A DNA stretch of 64,000 nt, taken from contig CALJDU010000024.1 in assembly GCA_938024995.1 (NCBI GenBank), forward strand, positions 104,082-168,081. The letters are read 5' to 3'. This stretch comes from an uncultured bacterium (GTDB lineage: Bacteria; Myxococcota_A; Polyangia; Polyangiales; Houyiibacteriaceae). Position 1 is the first letter of the stretch. Each line of letters begins with the position of its first letter. Positions 30,799 to 42,500 of the stretch are shown here, in pieces. Under the pieces are notes generated by a model. It was not told where the DNA came from. It worked only from the letters and a program-made list of their open reading frames with translations, and searched no databases. The translations under genes and the position numbers were made by a program.

Positions 30799-31806
30799 TC
30801 ACGGCTCTCGGGGCAGGTCATCGCGGGTGCTCCACTCGGCCCAGCTCCCGTCGTAGAGCCGGACATCCGCGAACCCGAGGTGCCTCAGGACGACGTAGGA
30901 GACCGAGGCGCGCGAGCCGGTTTGGCACGTTGAGATGACGGTTCGGCTCTCGTCGAGCTCATCATACAAGGCGGACAAGGCGTCGTCGGCGAGGAGCGCG
31001 CCGTCCGCTCCAACTTGGGTCGTCCAGTCGACATTGCGGGACCCCGGGATGCGACCCGTCGCGAACTCGCCAGCGGTGCGTACATCAACGACCTCGAGGG
31101 AATCATCGTCAAGACGCGCAGCGATGTAGTCAGCGTCGACTCGGCGGTCTTCGTCGATCGCGCGGATCATGTAGTCGCTGTCGGTCGTGGGGACATCGCC
31201 GGCCTCGATTTCTCCGGTCCAGGTTCCGAACCCTCCGTCGAGCAGCGCGACGCGCTCATGACCGAAGTACTCGAGCGTCCAGACCATGCGGGCTGGCGTC
31301 GTCGTGGTCGTCGCGCCGTACACCACGATCGCCTCGTCTTCGCTCAGCCCGGCCGCGCGGAACGCTGCTTCCGCCACCTCACGCGCTACGACCTGTCCGC
31401 CGATGCCGTCGACCGTAGTGCGGAGCGCGCTAACGTTCATCGAGATGGCGCCGAGGATGTGACCTGATGCGAAGTCTCCTGGATCCCGGACGTCGACGAG
31501 CTGCAGGTCCGCGTCGTCGAGGTGCGCCTCAAGCCAGGTGGCGTCCACCACGATGTCGTGGTCGCCGCACAACGTCGCGTCGGGGCAGCCCACGGGGACG
31601 GCGGCGTCATCCGAAGTGTCGCTCGCCGATGTGTCGCTCGCTCCAGTGTCCGAGGGAGCAGTGTCCGACGAGGCAGTGTCCTCAGTTGATGTGTCAGACG
31701 AAGACGTGTCCGCGACCGACGTATCCATCGCAGCAGAGTCGTCGTCGCCACACGCGATGACGAAAACGAGCGAGAGAAGAAGAAGAAGAAGAAGCAAGGA
31801 GCGCAT
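30799..31806 (-). CDS. exported two-domain rhodanese lipoprotein
   Basis: A 335-residue lipoprotein from the ATG at 31806: a poly-Leu signal, lipobox FVIAC, then an Asp/Thr/Ser-rich linker of about 50 residues. Two tandem rhodanese domains follow. The first (LEAHLDDADLQLVDVRDPGD) is structural. The second has the active-site loop CQTGSRAS, with the catalytic Cys preceding the Arg/Ser of the TST loop. Thiosulfate:cyanide sulfurtransferase activity is expected, but on the surface or in the periplasm, which is unusual for this mostly soluble family. It is followed on the same strand only by the tRNA gene. Confidence 0.86.
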   Translation of the reverse strand: MRSLLLLLLLLSLVFVIACGDDDSAAMDTSVADTSSSDTSTEDTASSDTAPSDTGASDTSASDTSDDAAVPVGCPDATLCGDHDIVVDATWLEAHLDDADLQLVDVRDPGDFASGHILGAISMNVSALRTTVDGIGGQVVAREVAEAAFRAAGLSEDEAIVVYGATTTTTPARMVWTLEYFGHERVALLDGGFGTWTGEIEAGDVPTTDSDYMIRAIDEDRRVDADYIAARLDDDSLEVVDVRTAGEFATGRIPGSRNVDWTTQVGADGALLADDALSALYDELDESRTVISTCQTGSRASVSYVVLRHLGFADVRLYDGSWAEWSTRDDLPREP

Positions 31807-31838
31807 GTTCGAGATCTTGCCGTGTTGTAGCGGCGCCG

Positions 31839-32339
31839 TCACGAGTTGAGCTGCCAGATGGTCGCGTTGAGGAACGTCGCGAAGCTGACCCACGCGAGAT
31901 ACGGCAAGAGCATGAGGGCGGCCGCGCGACTGTGCGGCTTGAAGAGCCACGCGGTGGTCGCGATCGCGAGCCACAAGACGACGATCTCGATCAACGCGAA
32001 GAAGATCTGATGGAGGCCGAAGAAGAGAACGCTCCACAAGCTGTTGAGCGCGAGCTGAACCCCGAACGCGATGTACGCGGGGGTCTTGCTCCTCTCGGAC
32101 GCGTCACTGCGCCAGACCAGCCACCCGCTGATCGCGATCATCGCGTAGAGCACGGTCCAAACAGGTCCAAAGAGCCAGTTGGGCGGGTTCCAGCTGGGCT
32201 TGATCAGCTCGCTGAACCAGCCTTCGATCGCGGGCCCGGTCGCGGCGCCCCCGATCCCCGCCGCGCCGAAGCAGAGGACGAAAAACGCGAGGAGAACGAG
32301 CCACTCTTTCGAGGTTGGTTTCGACATGCCGTTAGTCAT
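31839..32339 (-). CDS. tspO: TspO/MBR (peripheral benzodiazepine receptor) family protein
   Basis: A 166-residue five-helix membrane protein. Signatures are SWNPPNWLFGPVWTVLYAMIA between helices 1 and 2 and QLALNSLWSVLFFG plus the aromatic-rich segments in helices 3-5. TspO binds porphyrins and tryptophan-like ligands and handles tetrapyrrole stress. The start could be 32339 or the in-frame ATG at 32327. It is divergent from the YiiX-like gene, whose ATG is only 28 bp away, and it is followed by the rhodanese gene. Confidence 0.93.
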   Translation of the reverse strand: MTNGMSKPTSKEWLVLLAFFVLCFGAAGIGGAATGPAIEGWFSELIKPSWNPPNWLFGPVWTVLYAMIAISGWLVWRSDASERSKTPAYIAFGVQLALNSLWSVLFFGLHQIFFALIEIVVLWLAIATTAWLFKPHSRAAALMLLPYLAWVSFATFLNATIWQLNS

Positions 32340-32367
32340 ATGCGCAAACGCGGTAACGTGCGCGCCT

Positions 32368-34080
32368 ATGGCGAACTCGAAGAAGACAAAGGTCGCGATC
32401 GGCTGCGTTTTGGGGCTCGCGCTCCTGTTCGTGCCCGAGCCGACCTTCGAGCCTGAAGCGGCCAGCGGTGAGCCGTTTTCCTGGGGCCAGGGCGAAGCGC
32501 CTTTTGCCTACCTGGAGCGCGCCTGGGTCGAAGCGCGCGACCGCGGATGCGAAGCGTCGTTGGTCTCGCTCACCGAGAAGTTCGCGCAGACCCGGGAGAC
32601 GCTCGCGATGCTGGAGCGCCGGGTCGGGATCGAGCCCGTGGCGGTCCCTGAACCCGAGACGGGTCCGATCACCACGAACACGCCGGGAGACGCCGCGCCC
32701 GCCGCGCCTGAACCCGACGTCGCGAACACGAGCGCGATCGCGAACACGAACACGAGCGCCAACACGAACACGAACACGAACGCCAACGCGCCTGCAGAAG
32801 CAGGGAGCGATGCCGAAGTCGCGGCCGCGATCGTCCCGATCGTTGCGCCGGTCGTGCCGCCTCCCCCCTCCCCGAGCGATCCGATTCTACAAACGCTCGA
32901 AGACCGTCTCTTTGCGTTAGGCGCGGAGCTCGGGGCCTGCCCTGACCGCGTCTCCGAATACGTCTCCCTCGTCGCGCGTATGCGCACCGCGGTAAAGCGC
33001 GCCTCCCGCGGTTGGGACCTCTCGGACCGGCAAGCGCGCGGACGTCTCTATCGATCGCTTTATGGCGGACGCGGCGCGCTGGAGCAGAACCTCTTGCAGA
33101 TGCCTCCTGGCGAGATGCCCACCGTCGTTCGCGGTGTCGACGAACCCTCTGCCGCGCCGAGCAAAGAGATCATGGGCATCACGGTCCACAGCGGCGACAT
33201 CTTGGTGTCCCGCGGCGGGGCGCCGACCAGCGCGTTCATCGCGCGCGGCAACGACTACCCCGGCAACTTCTCGCACATCGCGCTCGTGCACATCAGCGAG
33301 GACGGCGAGTTCAAAACGATCGAGGCGCACATCGAGATCGGCGTCGTCGTCGAGGGCCTCGAGAAGTACATGGCCGACCCGAAACTGCGGGTGATGCTCC
33401 TTCGGATGCGGAGCGACCACGAGGCGATGATCGCGAACCCACGTCTCGCGCACGACGCGGCGGAACACGCGCTCGCGGCCGCATCCGCAGAGCACATCAC
33501 GTACGACTTCGCGATGGACTTTCGCGATCACACGACGCAGTTCTGCTCGGAGGTCGCGAGCAGCGCGTACCAAAGCCAAGGCGTCGCCCTCTGGGAAGGA
33601 CTGACCAGCATGAGCGCGCAGGGAACCGCGCGTTGGCTCTCCCGTCTGGGCGTACGCGAGTTTGAAACGCACGGGCCGAGCGACATCGAGTACGACCCGA
33701 AGCTCGTCGTGGTCGCGGAATGGCGTGACGCGGAGACCTTGCTCCAAGATCAAATCGACGGCGTGATCATTGAAGCGCTGCTCGAAGAAGCGGAGGCGGG
33801 AGGCGAGTTCGGCTACGCCTTTTGGAAGCTCCCGATCGCGCGCGCCATCAAGGGCTACTCCATGCTGAAGAATCTCTTTGGGAAGCCAGGTCCGATTCCG
33901 GAAGGGATGAGCGCGACCGTCGGCCTACGGGTCGAGTGGCTCCGACAGCGGCACACCGCGATCAAGCAAAAGATGACCGAGAGCATCGAGGGCTTCCGCG
34001 AAGAGCGCGGCTACGCGCCGCCAATCTGGGAACTTCGGCAAATGGCGCGGCAGGCCCGCGTTTCCCTTTTCCCTGCTTGA
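32368..34080 (+). CDS. YiiX/YebB-like permuted NlpC/P60 cysteine hydrolase
   Basis: A 570-residue exported protein from the ATG at 32368 (MANSKKTKVAIGCVLGLALL signal). Residues 90-160 hold a low-complexity Asn/Thr/Ala/Pro linker with repeated NTNTNAN units. The C-terminal half has the permuted papain-like core: GDILVSRGG, NFSHIALVHISED (His near 303, Glu near 315) and TTQFCSEVASSAY (Cys near 391). This is like YiiX/YaeF hydrolases that act on lipids or peptidoglycan. Function in the envelope is likely, substrate unknown. It is divergent from TspO. Confidence 0.8.
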   Translation: MANSKKTKVAIGCVLGLALLFVPEPTFEPEAASGEPFSWGQGEAPFAYLERAWVEARDRGCEASLVSLTEKFAQTRETLAMLERRVGIEPVAVPEPETGPITTNTPGDAAPAAPEPDVANTSAIANTNTSANTNTNTNANAPAEAGSDAEVAAAIVPIVAPVVPPPPSPSDPILQTLEDRLFALGAELGACPDRVSEYVSLVARMRTAVKRASRGWDLSDRQARGRLYRSLYGGRGALEQNLLQMPPGEMPTVVRGVDEPSAAPSKEIMGITVHSGDILVSRGGAPTSAFIARGNDYPGNFSHIALVHISEDGEFKTIEAHIEIGVVVEGLEKYMADPKLRVMLLRMRSDHEAMIANPRLAHDAAEHALAAASAEHITYDFAMDFRDHTTQFCSEVASSAYQSQGVALWEGLTSMSAQGTARWLSRLGVREFETHGPSDIEYDPKLVVVAEWRDAETLLQDQIDGVIIEALLEEAEAGGEFGYAFWKLPIARAIKGYSMLKNLFGKPGPIPEGMSATVGLRVEWLRQRHTAIKQKMTESIEGFREERGYAPPIWELRQMARQARVSLFPA

Positions 34081-34168
34081 AGATTGAAGACCCGATCGGG
34101 GGTTCACCCTTCACTTTTGGCGTCGGCACCTTATGCTTTCGCCCAACTTCAACGTTGATAGGGAACCC

Positions 34169-34735
34169 ATGACACAAGACGAGATTCTCGCCCGCCTGAC
34201 CGAAGGAAACGCCCGCTTCGTGGCCGACGGTTTGAACCGCCCGCTTCAGGACCAGAGCCGCCGCGCCGAGCTCTCCACCTACCAGAAGCCGTGGGCGATC
34301 GTCCTCAGCTGCGCTGACTCGCGGGTGGTCCCGGAGTTCGCGTTCGACACCGGTCTCGGTGAACTCTTTACGGTGCGGGTCGCGGGCAACACCGCGAACA
34401 CCTCGAGCATCGCGAGCATCGAGTACGCGGTCGCTCACCTCAAAACGAGCATCATTGTCGTGCTGGGACATGAGAGCTGCGGCGCGGTGACCGCCGCCGT
34501 CAAGGGTGGCGACAACGGCTACAACCTCAACCATCTCCTCGCGCACATCGAGCCCGCGAAGACGAAGGGCGGCGACGCCGCGATCAACGAAGTCGTGAAG
34601 GGTCACGCCAAGCAGACCGTGGACGAGCTTCAGGCGCGCTCCTCGATTCTCTCGGGCGCGGTCGGTGACGGCGCGCTGAAGATCGTCCCCGCCTACTACC
34701 AGCTCGGGACGGGCAAGGTGGACTGGCTCAACTAA
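34169..34735 (+). CDS. beta-carbonic anhydrase
   Basis: A 188-residue beta-class carbonic anhydrase that reversibly hydrates CO2. From the ATG at 34169 the frame begins MTQDEILARLTEGNARFV. Zinc ligands are seen in SCADSRVVPE (Cys, Asp-Arg dyad) and in GHESCGAVTAAV (His and Cys). It is a short form of the family. A stem-loop terminator follows 23 bp after the stop. It stands alone between the YiiX-like and DUF427 genes. Confidence 0.95.
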   Translation: MTQDEILARLTEGNARFVADGLNRPLQDQSRRAELSTYQKPWAIVLSCADSRVVPEFAFDTGLGELFTVRVAGNTANTSSIASIEYAVAHLKTSIIVVLGHESCGAVTAAVKGGDNGYNLNHLLAHIEPAKTKGGDAAINEVVKGHAKQTVDELQARSSILSGAVGDGALKIVPAYYQLGTGKVDWLN

Positions 34736-34757
34736 GCCGTCCACAGCTCTGGAGCGC

Positions 34758-34787
34758 ACAAACGCCGGTCTTCGGATCGGCGTTTGT
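34758..34787 (+). terminator. stem-loop after carbonic anhydrase
   Basis: A perfect 10-bp inverted repeat ACAAACGCCG / CGGCGTTTGT with a 10-nt loop follows the carbonic anhydrase stop by 23 bp. There is no long T-run, so it is a moderate candidate for transcription termination. Confidence 0.55.
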
Positions 34788-34842
34788 CGTCCGTCGCGTT
34801 ATCATCGCGGCTCACCCGTCTACGCGGAAAAGGAATGATCGA

Positions 34843-37385
<2,543 letters not shown>

Positions 37386-37405
37386 CGCACCCACAGCGCG
37401 CGATG

Positions 37406-37437
37406 CCGCGTTCGGTTCCTTCTGGGTCCGAACGCGG
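37406..37437 (+). terminator. hairpin after katG
   Basis: A perfect 10-bp stem CCGCGTTCGG / CCGAACGCGG with a 12-nt loop lies 20 bp after the katG stop. It is followed by TGTTCGTTT, a short T-rich tail. Probable rho-independent terminator. Confidence 0.6.
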
Positions 37438-37525
37438 TGTTCGTTTAACGCGGTTCGTCGAACGCGGTTTAAACGATGCTCCTCGTATCCACGGACGCTG
37501 GCTGGGCTCTGGTATACCCGCATAC

Positions 37526-38209
37526 ATGCCGGTCCGCGACGTATTCGAGGGAGACGATCCGCCCCGGGTCATCGAGCGACGAGACGAAGTGGTCGCGCTC
37601 TACAAGCCATCGGGTATCGCGACGCACCGCGCGACGCCAGATGTTCCGGACCTGGTGGCCTTCGCGAACGAGTCGCTCGAGGGCGACGGCTGGGCGCCGA
37701 TTCATCGACTCGACCGCGGGACCTCGGGGGTCGTCTTGCTCTCGAACGACCCAGACACGCGTCGACGCGTGAGCGCGCACTTTGAAAGCGGAAGTGTCTC
37801 GAAGCGATACCTCGCTTTGGTCGCGGGACAAGCTCGCAAGAAGGGCATCATTCGCCGCGCTCTTCCCGACCGCCGTCGCGACAAACCGCTCCCGGCGATA
37901 ACGCGCTATCGCCTCTCCGCGCTTTTTCAGATCACGGCGAAGCGATCCTTCTCGCTCGTCGTCGCGCGTCCGGAGACCGGCCGGCGCCATCAGATCCGTC
38001 GTCACTTCGCTGGGATCGGGCATCCTATCGTGGGCGACGATCGCTACCAGAAACGTCCCGTCCCGGTGCCCGGGTTTCCGGGACGGCTCTGGCTGCACGC
38101 CGAAGAGCTGGCGTTGCCCGATTGGACGATCTCCTGTCCGCTCCCTGCGCTGCTCTCGGCGCATCTCGAGCTCCTCGACGAACGGTCGGCGAGGGCTGAG
38201 ACAGGTTAG
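37526..38209 (+). CDS. RluA-family pseudouridine synthase
   Basis: A 227-residue enzyme from the ATG at 37526 (MPVRDVFEGDD); the frame before it overlaps the terminator and lacks domain character. RluA/RsuA-superfamily motifs are VVALYKPSGIATH, HRLDRGTSGVVLL (catalytic Asp), SKRYLALVAG and RPETGRRHQIRRHFAGIGHPIVGDDRY. It converts uridine to pseudouridine in rRNA or tRNA. There is no S4 domain. The stop overlaps the end of the convergent STAS-like gene. Confidence 0.9.
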   Translation: MPVRDVFEGDDPPRVIERRDEVVALYKPSGIATHRATPDVPDLVAFANESLEGDGWAPIHRLDRGTSGVVLLSNDPDTRRRVSAHFESGSVSKRYLALVAGQARKKGIIRRALPDRRRDKPLPAITRYRLSALFQITAKRSFSLVVARPETGRRHQIRRHFAGIGHPIVGDDRYQKRPVPVPGFPGRLWLHAEELALPDWTISCPLPALLSAHLELLDERSARAETG

Positions 38210-38622
38210 CGCGCTGGCCCGAAGGTCGTCAGCGACTTCCTCGCCCACGTGATCGCGTCGCCGCGATCGACGAACGTCGCCCATCGATACGCCGGGGGAG
38301 TCATCCAATAGACCGCCGTGACGAGACCCCGCTGAAGCTGATTCTTCATCACGACCGCCACTCCGGCGCAGTGTTTGCGGTGAAGCGCTTCCACCGCGCT
38401 CTCATAGTCGGCGAACATTCTGCGCTTCTTCGCGTCGACGGAACGCGCCCGGAGCTGGGTGACATCAACGACCCAGGCGATCGATCCGGAGTAGGTCGAC
38501 TGATGCCTCCGCAGCGCCTCGAAGTACGCGTTCAGCTCCTCCACCGTGAAGGTCTCTGGGAACACGAGCATCGAGAGCTGCGGCGTGATTCTCGTGACCC
38601 AAGGATGGAACGCTTCGTCCAC
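38206..38622 (-). CDS. STAS/SpoIIAA-like protein (paralogue 2)
   Basis: A 138-residue soluble protein close to the gene at 38.9-39.3 kb. Shared marks are (D/E)AFHxWVxxxTPQ at the start, an IAWVVDVTQL strand, KNQLQRGLVTAVYWMTPP and the WATFVDxxDAxxWA ending. The alternation of strands and helices is STAS/SpoIIAA-like. It starts at ATG and its stop overlaps the pseudouridine synthase stop by 4 bp. Function unknown; possibly a regulatory partner protein. Confidence 0.75.
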   Translation of the reverse strand: MDEAFHPWVTRITPQLSMLVFPETFTVEELNAYFEALRRHQSTYSGSIAWVVDVTQLRARSVDAKKRRMFADYESAVEALHRKHCAGVAVVMKNQLQRGLVTAVYWMTPPAYRWATFVDRGDAITWARKSLTTFGPAR

Positions 38623-38703
38623 GTAGCGATCATGGCGCGCGATCGGCCGCGCTGCACCTGAATCGATCTTCCACCGCGCTTTGGGGTGAATCGACGCGGC
38701 CTG

Positions 38704-38850
38704 CTAGACGAGCCCGACCCGACGACGCCTCCTCCGTTTTGATCGAAAAGTCACGGCCGGCGAACTCAGCGCCGTCTGGACCACAGAGAAACGCGACGGC
38801 GCGAGCTACCCACGCGGGTGTAATGTGGCGCGACCACTCAACATCCCGAG
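38704..38850 (-). pseudogene. C-terminal remnant of an SDR oxidoreductase
   Basis: On the minus strand one frame reads WSRHITPAWVARAVAFLCG, PDGAEFAGRDFSIKTEE, the characteristic end of SDR oxidoreductases. Deleting one G near 38731 would let the frame end in RRRVGLV and a TAG at 38704, again a typical SDR ending. No N-terminal Rossmann part is present. The fragment sits between the two STAS-like paralogues and is presumably a leftover of deletion or recombination there. Confidence 0.55.
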
Positions 38851-38888
38851 CGGGTCCGTATCTTCGCCGAGTTGATGACGCAGCCCTC

Positions 38889-39317
38889 CTAGCTTCGGTC
38901 GGATCCTTTGGAAAAGTCACGGAGCGCGTGACCTGCCCACCGGACGGCGTCGCTCACATCAACGAAGGTCGCCCACGGATGCACGGGTGGCGCCAGCCAG
39001 TGGATCGCGGTCGCGATTCCTCGCTGCAGCTGGTTCTTCGCCACCAACGCAACGCCAGCGCAGATTCGGAGACGCATCTCTTTGACGCTGCGTTGATAGT
39101 CGCCATACGCCTTACGGCTCTTCGCGTCCGCTCCACGTACCGCGGATCCGTCGATGACCCAGGCGAGCGCGCGGCCTTGGGCGTCCTTCGCAGCTTCGTA
39201 TCTCGACAACGCGTCGATGTAGCCTGTGACCTCCTCGAACGAGAACTTCGCGGGGACCGTCACGACTAAAATCTGCGGGGTGACGGGTTTGACCCACGCG
39301 TGAAATGCGTCGTCCAC
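38889..39317 (-). CDS. STAS/SpoIIAA-like protein (paralogue 3)
   Basis: A 142-residue protein, start taken at the GTG at 39317 because it aligns with the start of the paralogue at 38.2 kb (V/M-DDAFHAW). The longer frame to 39362 adds 15 residues. Features are VKPVTPQILVVTVPAKFS, ALAWVIDGSAV, VALVAKNQLQRGIATAIHWL and PWATFVDVSDAVRWA. It is a duplication partner of the neighbouring gene. The intervening fragment shows that the locus was rearranged. Function unknown. Confidence 0.72.
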   Translation of the reverse strand: MDDAFHAWVKPVTPQILVVTVPAKFSFEEVTGYIDALSRYEAAKDAQGRALAWVIDGSAVRGADAKSRKAYGDYQRSVKEMRLRICAGVALVAKNQLQRGIATAIHWLAPPVHPWATFVDVSDAVRWAGHALRDFSKGSDRS

Positions 39318-39594
39318 GCGAGCACTCTGACGTGATCGATGACCCACCGCTAGATCGTTCACGACTTGAACTGATTGATGATCGTGGTCTGAGGGCGTCG
39401 AGGTCGGTGCCGTTCAGTCAGAGGACTTCGCAAAGCAAATTCAAGACGTGGCGGCGCCGAGATCGGCGTCCTCTGGCCGCGAGGGCGATCCGTCCAAGTC
39501 GCAAGCGTTCTCGAGTTCAGTTGAACAAGACGGTCCACGCGCACCGACTCAGAACGGGTCGGGGTCGATGCGCTCGGTTGTGTTCACCGTTCGC

Positions 39595-42500
39595 TCAGCG
39601 GCGGCGTCGCCACCCCAGCGCGAACATCATCGCGGCCAGGAACCACCCCGCGTTTCCAGGTGCCCCGTTCGTGGCGCAGAGAGCGCCGCCTGAGAACCCA
39701 CCGTCGCCCATCGGTTCCACACCGCCAGGGTCGAGGTAGTCCGGGAGCCCGACGCCGTCGCTGTTGAGCGCGTCCGCCGGATCGCCGTCGCCGTTCGGAT
39801 CCGCGCCCTCCTCAAGAGTCGGCGTTCCATCACCATCGTCGTCCGGATCGAGGTAGTCCGGTACGCCGTTCGCGTCTGTGTCGCGCGCGTCACTCGGGTC
39901 ACCGTCGCCGTTGGGGTCGGGCGCCTCGAAGCGCGTGAAGACGCCGTCACCATCGTCATCGGGATCGCGCCAGTTCGGCATCCCGTCGCCGTCGGTGTCC
40001 GGCAGAGGGGGCGCCGAACCGAGTCGCGCGTCATCCACACCGTCGCCGTTCGCGTCCATGCCGCTCGGAATGGTGTCCGGGACGCCGTCGCCGTCGCCGT
40101 CAAAGCCTTCGACCGCGTCCGGCACTGTGTCGTCATCGCTGTCGACATCCTGGAAATCAAACGCGCCGTCGCCATCGGTATCTGGCGTCGGCCACGGGGT
40201 CCCGTCGACCACATCGGCCAGTCCGTCACCATCGGCGTCGGCCGGCGAGTCCACGACGCCGTTGCTGTCCGCGTCCACACCGTCGGCCTCGATGATGTCG
40301 AGGAGTCCGTCATCGTCTGCGTCCAGGTCAAGGAAGTCAGGCGGACCGGTGCCGTCGGTGTTGGTCGGGACGTCGGTTCCGGTGTTGTCCGGATCCGCGT
40401 CATCCGCGTCGAAGGCCGCGATCAGACCGTCCATGTCTGCATCGGTGAGATCGTCCGGCACACCGTCGCCATCCGTGTCGAGTCCGCCATCACCGTTCTC
40501 GACGAGATCAGGAATGCCGTCGTTGTCCGCGTCGAGGTCCAGATGGTTCGGGATCCCATCGTTGTCTGCGTCGTGGTCGTTCGCCGGGTCGCCGTCTTCG
40601 GGATCCGGCGCGCCGTACTCGTCCTCGGTCAGGATGCCGTCGTTGTCGTCGTCTACGTCGAGGTAGTCGGGCACCATGTCGCCATCGCTGTCCCGGCAGG
40701 TGGCGTCGGGCGGGGTCACTCCGGGGCACTCGACTCCGTCGACGATGCCGTCCCCGTCGCTGTCGACCGGCGCGAAGTCCGGATCGAGGTAGTCCAGCAA
40801 ACCGTTGTCGTCGAGATCGCCGTCTTCTCCAGGACGGGTGTCCTCATCGTCGTCTTCGACTCCGTCACCGTCGCTGTCGGTATCGTGCCAGTTCGGCAGA
40901 CCGTCGCCGTCCACGTCGGTCGGGTCCGCGGCAGGTCCGTCGTACTCGCCCGCGTCCACGACCTCCGTCGCGGTCGGGAGTCCGTCGTCGTCATCGTCGG
41001 GGTCCTGGTAGTCCGGCGTGCCGTCCTCGTCGGTATCGGGGGTCGGGAGCGCGTCGTCACCGGTCAGCTCATCCGCGAGTCCGTCCATGTCGGCATCGGT
41101 CGTCGGGCCATCTGGAGCGCCGTCGCCGTCGGCGTCCACACCTCCACCCTCAAGCGTGTCGGTCAAGCCGTCATCGTCCGAGTCGAGATCCAAGAAGTCC
41201 GGACCGTCGGTGCCGTCGGAGTTGGGGAGCGGAAGCGGCTCAGCTTCGACAGAGTCGGCGATGCCGTTCCCGTTTCCATCGGTGAAGCCATCCACGACGC
41301 CGTCGCCGTCCATGTCCTCACCGCCGCCTTCCACGATGTCCGCGATCCCGTCGCCGTCGGCGTCGAGATCGAGGTGGTTCGGGAGTCCGTCGCCGTCGAA
41401 GTCGATCTCCGCGGGGACCTCGTCGCACACGCCGTTGCTGTCCGCGTCCGCGCAACCCGTCGCCTCGGGGTCGAGGTAGTCCGGCACGCCGTCCATGTCG
41501 GCGTCGGCCGAGGGATCTGCTCCGTCGTTTTCGTCCACGTCCGGGATGCCGTCGTTGTCGTCATCGAGATCAACATCATCAGGCGTCCCGTCGAGGTCCG
41601 AGTCCGGGAACTCGCAGGTGTTCATCGGGCCGCAGCTCGTGATGCCCGGGCAGTGACTGTCATCGAGACACTCCACGCAGGTTCGCGCGTCGAGGTCACA
41701 AATGGGCGTGTCGGTCCCGGCGCAATCGGACATGTCGTTGCACCCCGGGACGCAGGTGTTGGCAGGTCCGCAGACCTCGCCCATCACCGGACAGTCGGCG
41801 TCGTTCACGCACTCCACGCAATCGGGCGCCATGCCCGGACCGTCGAGGCAGATGCCCGTCCCCGCGGCGGCGTCGCAACCGAAGTCCATCGCGGACATCG
41901 CGGCGCTGTCTTCGCACTCGACGCAGACCGCGGCGGCCGGAGTCGAAGCGTCGCACACCGGCGAGGCCCCTGAGCATCCGGTGTCCGCGCCGCCCGAGGC
42001 GTCATCAACACACGGGACGCAGATTGAGGTTCCGCCTGCCGAGATGCAGAGCGGCGCGCTCGCGGAGCAGCCGGCGTCCGTGCCCGCGCCTGCCATCGTA
42101 TCGATACACGGCAGACACATCGCCGGAGACAATCCATCACAGACGCCTCCCGCGCACATCGTTCCCGCCGGAGACGCGGTCGAGGTGCACGAGCTCGCCA
42201 CGCAAGCGTCGACCGTGCAGTCGTTCCCGTCGTCGCAGTCCGCTCCGGTGCGACACGCGACGCAAGAGTTCGTCGCGACGTCGCAGATCGGCATCGAGCC
42301 TCCGCACTGCGCGTCGGAGACACACTCCACGCACATCGCGGTCGCGCCGCTGCAGACGCCGCCCGTGCACATCGTGCCCGCCGCGACGGGAGCGTTGACG
42401 CAGGAGTCTCCTGAGCAGGAGTCCGCGGTGCACTCGTTCATGTCACCGCAATCGGTGTCCGCGACGCACTCACACGCCGCGGGGCCGCCTCGGCGACACA

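Noticed and set aside
39363..39594. Short frames between the STAS-like gene and the giant surface protein
   Set aside because: They have no ribosome-binding site, codon bias or recognisable motif.
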